The translations under genes were made by a program, and so were the position numbers. A stretch of DNA of 64,000 nt from NCBI GenBank assembly GCA_023439545.1, contig JAEXNT010000042.1, forward strand, positions 62,001-126,000, in the 5' to 3' direction. The notes under the pieces were generated by a model, which did not search any database, had not been told where the DNA came from, and saw only the letters and a program-made list of their open reading frames with translations. Positions 59,190-64,000 of this stretch are shown here, piece after piece (within the stretch, counting starts at the first letter, position 1; every line of letters starts with the position of its first letter). Source of the DNA: Bacillota bacterium. Its GTDB lineage: Bacteria; Bacillota; Clostridia; Acetivibrionales; DTU013.

Positions 59190-62100
59190 ATGAAAAAACA
59201 GTTGAGCTTATTGATCGTTATTGCAGTGCTTTTCAGTGTGCTTCCATCAGTTACTCCGGCGGCACAGGCAGCTTCCGAAGGCTTAGGCACAATCACCGAG
59301 TATACCATTCCGACCACCAACAGTATAGCGTTGAACATTATGGCAGGCCCGGACGGCGCGCTGTGGTTCGCCGAGATGAATGGCAACAAAATCGGCAGGA
59401 TTACCACGGACGGTACGGTAACCGAATATCCCGTTCCGACCGGTAACAGTGTACCGGGGAGCATCGTGACAGGCCCGGACGGCGCACTGTGGTTCACCGA
59501 AACAAATGGCAACAAAATCGGCAGGATTACCACGGACGGCACGGTAACCGAATACCCCGTCCCGACCGGCAGCAGCCGGCCAAATGGCATAGCGGCAGGC
59601 CCGGACGGCACACTGTGGTTTACTGAATACGATGGCAATAACATCGGAAGGATTTCGACGACCGGTGCAGCCGCCGAGTATTCCATCCCGTCCCCTTCGA
59701 GCGGGGCGGTTGACATCACAGCGGGCCCTGATGGCGCTATATGGTTTGCTGAAAACCTTACTAACAAAATCGGCAGGGTCACCATGGACGGTACAGTCGC
59801 CGAATATCCCGTTCCTACCGGCGACAGCGGGCCGAGAAACTTAGTGGCCGGCCCGGACGGCGCCATGTGGTTTAGCGAATTCTACGGTAACAAAATTGGC
59901 AGGATTACTGAATACGGAACGATCACCGAGTATCCCATTCCGACCTCCAGCAGTTTGCCGGCGAACATTGTGGCAGGCCCGGATGGCGCACTGTGGTTCA
60001 TCGAAATGAATGGCAACAAAATCGGCAGGGTTACCACGGACGGCACGGTCACCGAGTATTCCGTCCCGACCGGCAATTGCAGGCTAAACAGCATAGTGGC
60101 AGGTCCGGACGGCGCCCTGTGGTTTATTGAACTGCAAGGCAACAAAATCGGCAGGATAACTACGGACGGCACAATCACCGAGTATCCAATACCGACCGGC
60201 AACAGCGCATCAATTAACATAGTGGCAGGCGCGGACGGCGCCCTGTGGTTCACCGAGTCGAATGTTGACAAAATCGGCAGGATAACGGCCTCGACCGGCG
60301 CCGGAGGATCCGATGCGCAGACGGTTGAAAGCGCCAAGGCACTGCTGATTCCGGCGACGTTGAACCCGGTGGAGGGTGTCGACACAAATATAGTTACAAA
60401 GGCGCAGGCGATAGTCGACGCAGCATACGACGGGGTTACAGTGACGCTGGACTCCTCCTCAAACGCTCAGATAGCGGCCTCCGGAGGAGCAATTACATAC
60501 GGCGCTGCTATAGTTACAGGCGATGTGACCTTTCATTTAGCTAAAAATTCGGCGTCCGGTACGCAAACCGTATCGATTACAGTACCCGCACGTTCTGGCG
60601 AGACTCCGGACGCCGTCGATACGGGCATCATTACCGAGTATTCCGTTCCGACCGGCGGCAGTTGCCCTTTAGGCATCGCGGCGGGACCGGATAGCGCCAT
60701 GTGGTTCAGTGAAATGGAAGCTGAAAAAATCGGCAGTAAAATCGGCAGGGTCACTACAGAAGGTGCATTTCAAGAGTATGCTGTCAGCGGCAGTCCGTAT
60801 ATGATAGTGACAGGCCCGGACGGCGCCATGTGGTTCACCGAGCCGGACGAAGGTAAAATCGGCAGGATCACAATGGACGGTACTATTACCGAGTATACGA
60901 TCCCGGGCAACGCCTACTTCATTTCAGCCGGTCCGAACGACGAACTGTGGTTTACCGAGCCGGAAGCCGGTAAAATCGGCAGGATCGCGACAAACGGCAC
61001 AGTCGCCGAGTATCCTGTGCCGGCATATGAGGGCGCCATGACTGGTATAGCAGCAGGCTCTGATGGCGCCATGTGGTTTGCCAATGAGAATAGCAGCATC
61101 ATCGGCAGGATTACTATAAGCGGGGTAGTAACATTGTTTTCTCTTCCTGCTGACGATGGCAGTACCCTCGACATAGCGGCAGGCCCTGATGGCGCCATGT
61201 GGTTCACCGAACCGGAAGCGGATAAAATCGGCAGGATCGCAATGGATGGCACAATCATGGAATATTCCTGCAACGGCGGCAGTTATCCTACTTTGCTTAC
61301 TGCCGGCCCTGATAATGCAATGTGGTTCACCGAAGCAAAAGCTGATAAAATCGGCAGGATCACAATGGATGGTACAATTACCGAGTTTTCCATTGCGACC
61401 GATGGTTACCCGGCGGGGATTGCTTACGGCCCGGACGGAAACATGTGGTTTACTGAATTCGAAGCAAATAAAATAGGCAAGCTATCAGCGACCTCTTTGG
61501 TCGCAGCCGGTATCACTTCGGTAACATCACCGGAGGCCGGTTCCACCAGCCTGACCATGCCGACGGCGCCGGACGGCTACGTCATAGCCATTGCTACGTC
61601 CAGCAACACCGATGTCATTGCCGCCGACGGCACGATTGCTCCTCCGGCTGCAGCCACCACAGTGAACCTGACCTTTATCGTGACAAATACAACCAATCAC
61701 TCGACCGCCTTAACCGCCAGTATTCCTGTAACGGTTCCGGCAGGCAGCAGCGGAAACAGCGACGCCATACTGGCAAGTGTGGCGGGAAAGACGGACAGTA
61801 CACCGGGAACACAGAGCGGAGCGAATGCCGCTGAAGCGATCACATGGGAAGTAAGTGTGGATAACTCAAAGTCGGCTTTGTCTTTAAGCGACATTACAGC
61901 GACAGAGAATGCAAACGTGAAGTTATATTCCAATTCCGGTTTTACGAAAGAGATCACGGGAAGCAATACTCTTCCCCTGACAGCGGGCCGTACAACGACG
62001 GCTTACATAAAAGTAACGTCGGAAAACGGCGAGACGGTCAAATACTATGCCGTGGCAATCACCAGGGTAGTTAAGCTTGATGTTCCAACCGGACTTGCGT

Positions 62101-64000
62101 GGGATAGCACGGTGAAGGGAAAGGCGACATGGGGAGCCGTAAGCAATGCGGTCAGCTATACGGTACAAATGTATAAGGACGGGTTAGCGGCCGGGAGCGC
62201 GGTAACAGGAATCACCAATACATATTATGACTTCTCCGCAATGATAACGGAATCGGGCGTATATACCTTTACGGTAATAGCGGCAGGAAACGGCGCGGCA
62301 TACGGCGACAGTGATTCTGCGACGGTAAACTCAGCTTTGTCTGTTTACGCGGTTAATTTCAAAAGAAATTACAACGGCTCGGATACGACAGTCTATCAGG
62401 AGCAGATCATATTTGACGGCGGCAAGGCGGCCATGCCGGAACAGCCTGCAAGAAGCGGCTATACTTTCGGAGGCTGGTATACGGAGGCCGTCTGCACTAA
62501 CGCATGGAATTTTATAAACAATCCGGTAATTGAGAACACTATTCTCTATGCAAAGTGGAATGTTAAAGCCGTTGCGACCTATAACGTAAAGTATGACGGA
62601 AACGGCGCGACTTCAGGCAGTGCGCCGGTAGACTCCTACGATTATGTCTCAGGCGCTTCGGCGAAAGTGAAGGCGAATACGGGAAGCCTCGCCAAGGCAG
62701 GCTATACCTTTGGCGGATGGAGCAGCGGCGGTACAACCTATACGGCCGGGCAGACCATCACCATTTTGGGGGATGTCACCCTGACTGCCGTTTGGATGGA
62801 AGCGCCGGCTAACGTCACCTATACGGTGACATATAATAATAACTATGCCGGCGGTGGAATGTATACTTCACAGACGGGTATCATACCGGGCTCGACGCTG
62901 ACGCCCCCTTCAGCTCCAAGCCGCAGCGGTTATACGTTCATGGGGTGGTATAAAGACACTGCTTGCGTAGACGCATGGAAATTCGACATCAATGTCGTCA
63001 GTGCAGACACGAACCTGTACGCCAGGTGGGCAGCGAGCACGTACACCGTAAGCGGTACGGTTGTGGACGATGCGACAGTGCCTGCCTCCGTCGGCGGCGC
63101 GTTGGTAAAAGTTGTTCAGGGAAATATTCAGTTCGGAACGACCGCAATCACGGATGAAAGCGGAAGCTTCACCGTGGCAGGCATTCCGGACGGCGCCTAT
63201 AACCTGATAGTTACCAAAGACAGCCAGGAGGTTACGGTCTGTATTACGGTCAGCAACGGTGATTACACCTACGCGGGTTCTATTATACTGCCAAAAGGCA
63301 ACAGGAATTCCAAGCTGGATGTAGTAGGCTCGGAAACGCCCAATGTCGTAGTGGATAATTTGAATAATGTGTTCAATGATTCATCAATTTATGATTCCTC
63401 CGATGAAACAAACGTAGCAGGCGGGGGTACGGTGGAAATCAAGCTGACAGTACAGAAAAACGACTATTCGGCGAACAAGGCCACAGTGGAAGCAGCCATG
63501 AGCTCCGGCGGGTACACAGCTGGGATTGTGCTCGATATCGATATGACAAAGACATCAACGTCAGGCAGCGGTGTAACTGAGGAGTCGCCTGTCACTGCGA
63601 CAAACAGCCTTATCAAAATAATCATACCGCTTCCTGCAGCGCTTCAGGGTAAAGCCGGCTATGCAATATACCGCGCCCATGATTATGGCGGCGGTGTTGT
63701 GGCGGATACCATCACGACCACTGTTAACGCAAACGGGGAATACATTGAAATAAACGGCGATAAGACCCAGGTCACGGCATATTTGAAATACTTCAGCACT
63801 TATGCCGTTGCATTTGCCAACGGCAGTACACCCCAATCTCCACCCTCGCCGGACTCAAGCGAGAGCTCCGTACCGAGCTTTGCGATTACCTCTGAGGCAG
63901 GCCCGGGCGGCAGCATTAGTCCCAGCGGCAGCGCTACTGTATTCAAAGGCGCAGACAAAGAATATACCATTAAGGCTGATAAAGGTTATCTCATCTCTAA
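59190..64000 (+). CDS. giant secreted multi-repeat surface protein, two Vgb-like propellers (3' end outside window)
   Basis: The frame from ATG 59190 (behind GAAAGAGAG) stays open to the window end, giving more than 1600 residues. A signal peptide ends around AAQAAS (about residue 28). Residues about 34-371 hold eight 42-residue blades of the type AGPDGALWFTE, GNKIGRITTDGTVTEYPVPT. These resemble virginiamycin B lyase (Vgb) and other YncE-like propellers. After a linker (372-478), seven more blades follow (about 480-767). Then come cadherin/Fn3-like stretches (about 864-1050), three InlB B-repeats (GYTFGGWYTEAVC...LYAKW; about 1052-1282), a carboxypeptidase-regulatory-like domain (about 1284-1367), and the start of another GGSISPSG bacterial repeat. 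It is probably anchored or released at the surface for adhesion or polymer binding. Lyase activity is not implied. Confidence 0.88.
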   Translation, partial: MKKQLSLLIVIAVLFSVLPSVTPAAQAASEGLGTITEYTIPTTNSIALNIMAGPDGALWFAEMNGNKIGRITTDGTVTEYPVPTGNSVPGSIVTGPDGALWFTETNGNKIGRITTDGTVTEYPVPTGSSRPNGIAAGPDGTLWFTEYDGNNIGRISTTGAAAEYSIPSPSSGAVDITAGPDGAIWFAENLTNKIGRVTMDGTVAEYPVPTGDSGPRNLVAGPDGAMWFSEFYGNKIGRITEYGTITEYPIPTSSSLPANIVAGPDGALWFIEMNGNKIGRVTTDGTVTEYSVPTGNCRLNSIVAGPDGALWFIELQGNKIGRITTDGTITEYPIPTGNSASINIVAGADGALWFTESNVDKIGRITASTGAGGSDAQTVESAKALLIPATLNPVEGVDTNIVTKAQAIVDAAYDGVTVTLDSSSNAQIAASGGAITYGAAIVTGDVTFHLAKNSASGTQTVSITVPARSGETPDAVDTGIITEYSVPTGGSCPLGIAAGPDSAMWFSEMEAEKIGSKIGRVTTEGAFQEYAVSGSPYMIVTGPDGAMWFTEPDEGKIGRITMDGTITEYTIPGNAYFISAGPNDELWFTEPEAGKIGRIATNGTVAEYPVPAYEGAMTGIAAGSDGAMWFANENSSIIGRITISGVVTLFSLPADDGSTLDIAAGPDGAMWFTEPEADKIGRIAMDGTIMEYSCNGGSYPTLLTAGPDNAMWFTEAKADKIGRITMDGTITEFSIATDGYPAGIAYGPDGNMWFTEFEANKIGKLSATSLVAAGITSVTSPEAGSTSLTMPTAPDGYVIAIATSSNTDVIAADGTIAPPAAATTVNLTFIVTNTTNHSTALTASIPVTVPAGSSGNSDAILASVAGKTDSTPGTQSGANAAEAITWEVSVDNSKSALSLSDITATENANVKLYSNSGFTKEITGSNTLPLTAGRTTTAYIKVTSENGETVKYYAVAITRVVKLDVPTGLAWDSTVKGKATWGAVSNAVSYTVQMYKDGLAAGSAVTGITNTYYDFSAMITESGVYTFTVIAAGNGAAYGDSDSATVNSALSVYAVNFKRNYNGSDTTVYQEQIIFDGGKAAMPEQPARSGYTFGGWYTEAVCTNAWNFINNPVIENTILYAKWNVKAVATYNVKYDGNGATSGSAPVDSYDYVSGASAKVKANTGSLAKAGYTFGGWSSGGTTYTAGQTITILGDVTLTAVWMEAPANVTYTVTYNNNYAGGGMYTSQTGIIPGSTLTPPSAPSRSGYTFMGWYKDTACVDAWKFDINVVSADTNLYARWAASTYTVSGTVVDDATVPASVGGALVKVVQGNIQFGTTAITDESGSFTVAGIPDGAYNLIVTKDSQEVTVCITVSNGDYTYAGSIILPKGNRNSKLDVVGSETPNVVVDNLNNVFNDSSIYDSSDETNVAGGGTVEIKLTVQKNDYSANKATVEAAMSSGGYTAGIVLDIDMTKTSTSGSGVTEESPVTATNSLIKIIIPLPAALQGKAGYAIYRAHDYGGGVVADTITTTVNANGEYIEINGDKTQVTAYLKYFSTYAVAFANGSTPQSPPSPDSSESSVPSFAITSEAGPGGSISPSGSATVFKGADKEYTIKADKGYLIS
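59290..60300 (+). repeat. tandem 126-bp coding repeats, block 1 (eight units)
   Basis: Eight in-frame copies of a 126-bp unit encode the first propeller. Nucleotide identity is high between neighbours (ggcaacaaaatcggcagg recurs), indicating recent duplication or gene conversion. Unit 4 is the most diverged. Confidence 0.85.
60625..61490 (+). repeat. tandem coding repeats, block 2 (seven units)
   Basis: Seven units of about 117-126 bp encode the second propeller. Unit 1 carries a 12-bp inner duplication (aaaatcggcagt then aaaatcggcagg). These units are more diverged than block 1 and use GAMWFTEPEADKIGR-type blades. Confidence 0.8.

Noticed and set aside
59159..61273. long minus-strand frames rich in Pro, Ser and Val
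   Set aside because: They are mirror images of the tandem propeller repeats on the plus strand and have no start signals.
59290..61490. regular repeats that at first sight could be a CRISPR-like array
   Set aside because: Units are 117-126 bp, continuous without spacers and in frame with a secreted protein, so they are coding repeats.

Overview
The window looks like chromosomal DNA of a spore-forming, Gram-positive member of the Clostridia. The evidence is a Spo0E-like phosphatase, a SleB-type cortex/cell-wall hydrolase under a cyclic-di-AMP (ydaO-type) riboswitch, strong GGAGG ribosome-binding sites with TTG and GTG starts, and YesM/YesN-type two-component systems beside sugar ABC transporters. 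It holds no rRNA, tRNA, intact transposase, prophage or CRISPR array. Genus cannot be settled from the sequence alone.

Layout. 1-4.6 kb: regulatory and envelope genes (the tail of a NarL-type regulator, a lone receiver, an ECF sigma factor, a permuted NlpC/P60 protein, LysM-SleB hydrolase with riboswitch, patatin) with a MITE-like palindrome and a three-copy hairpin repeat. 4.7-13.3 kb: one 2887-residue cyclic beta-1,2-glucan synthase. 13.3-21.5 kb: a Cys-rich protein, Spo0E, an ECF-transporter S-like protein, a second MITE-like copy, a MarR/C45-hydrolase operon, and an AgrC/LytTR-type system facing a secreted protein gene with a LytTR-like operator between them. 21.8-31.2 kb: an accessory stretch of small proteins (DUF1905, DUF1801, DUF2200, immunity-like, Dabb, DinB), LysR, AraC and OmpR regulators, gene relics and a 5' remnant of a group IIC intron behind a terminator.

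31.2-46.8 kb is the metabolic centre. KDPG-type aldolase (with a C-terminal glyoxalase-like domain) and KDG kinase come first. A decayed second copy of the next operon's promoter and first codons lies upstream of them. Then follow three amidohydrolase-2 proteins, an enolase-superfamily dehydratase, a creatininase-family hydrolase, RidA, a Gfo/Idh/MocA dehydrogenase, a complete sugar-type ABC importer, a CBM9-like protein, an RraA-type aldolase, a beta-propeller lactonase and an IclR regulator. Together they read as import, oxidation, lactone or ring opening, dehydration, phosphorylation and aldol cleavage of an unidentified sugar, sugar acid or cyclitol to pyruvate and a triose phosphate.

47.5-55.9 kb: a second sugar ABC importer, a YesM/YesN pair and an MFS transporter. 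56-58.9 kb: a lipobox-bearing 7TM-DISM sensor kinase and a receiver/BTAD-type regulator on the minus strand. Their promoter overlaps, back to back, a promoter for the last gene (from 59190, open at the window end). That gene encodes a very large secreted protein with two Vgb-like beta-propeller blocks followed by cell-surface repeat modules.
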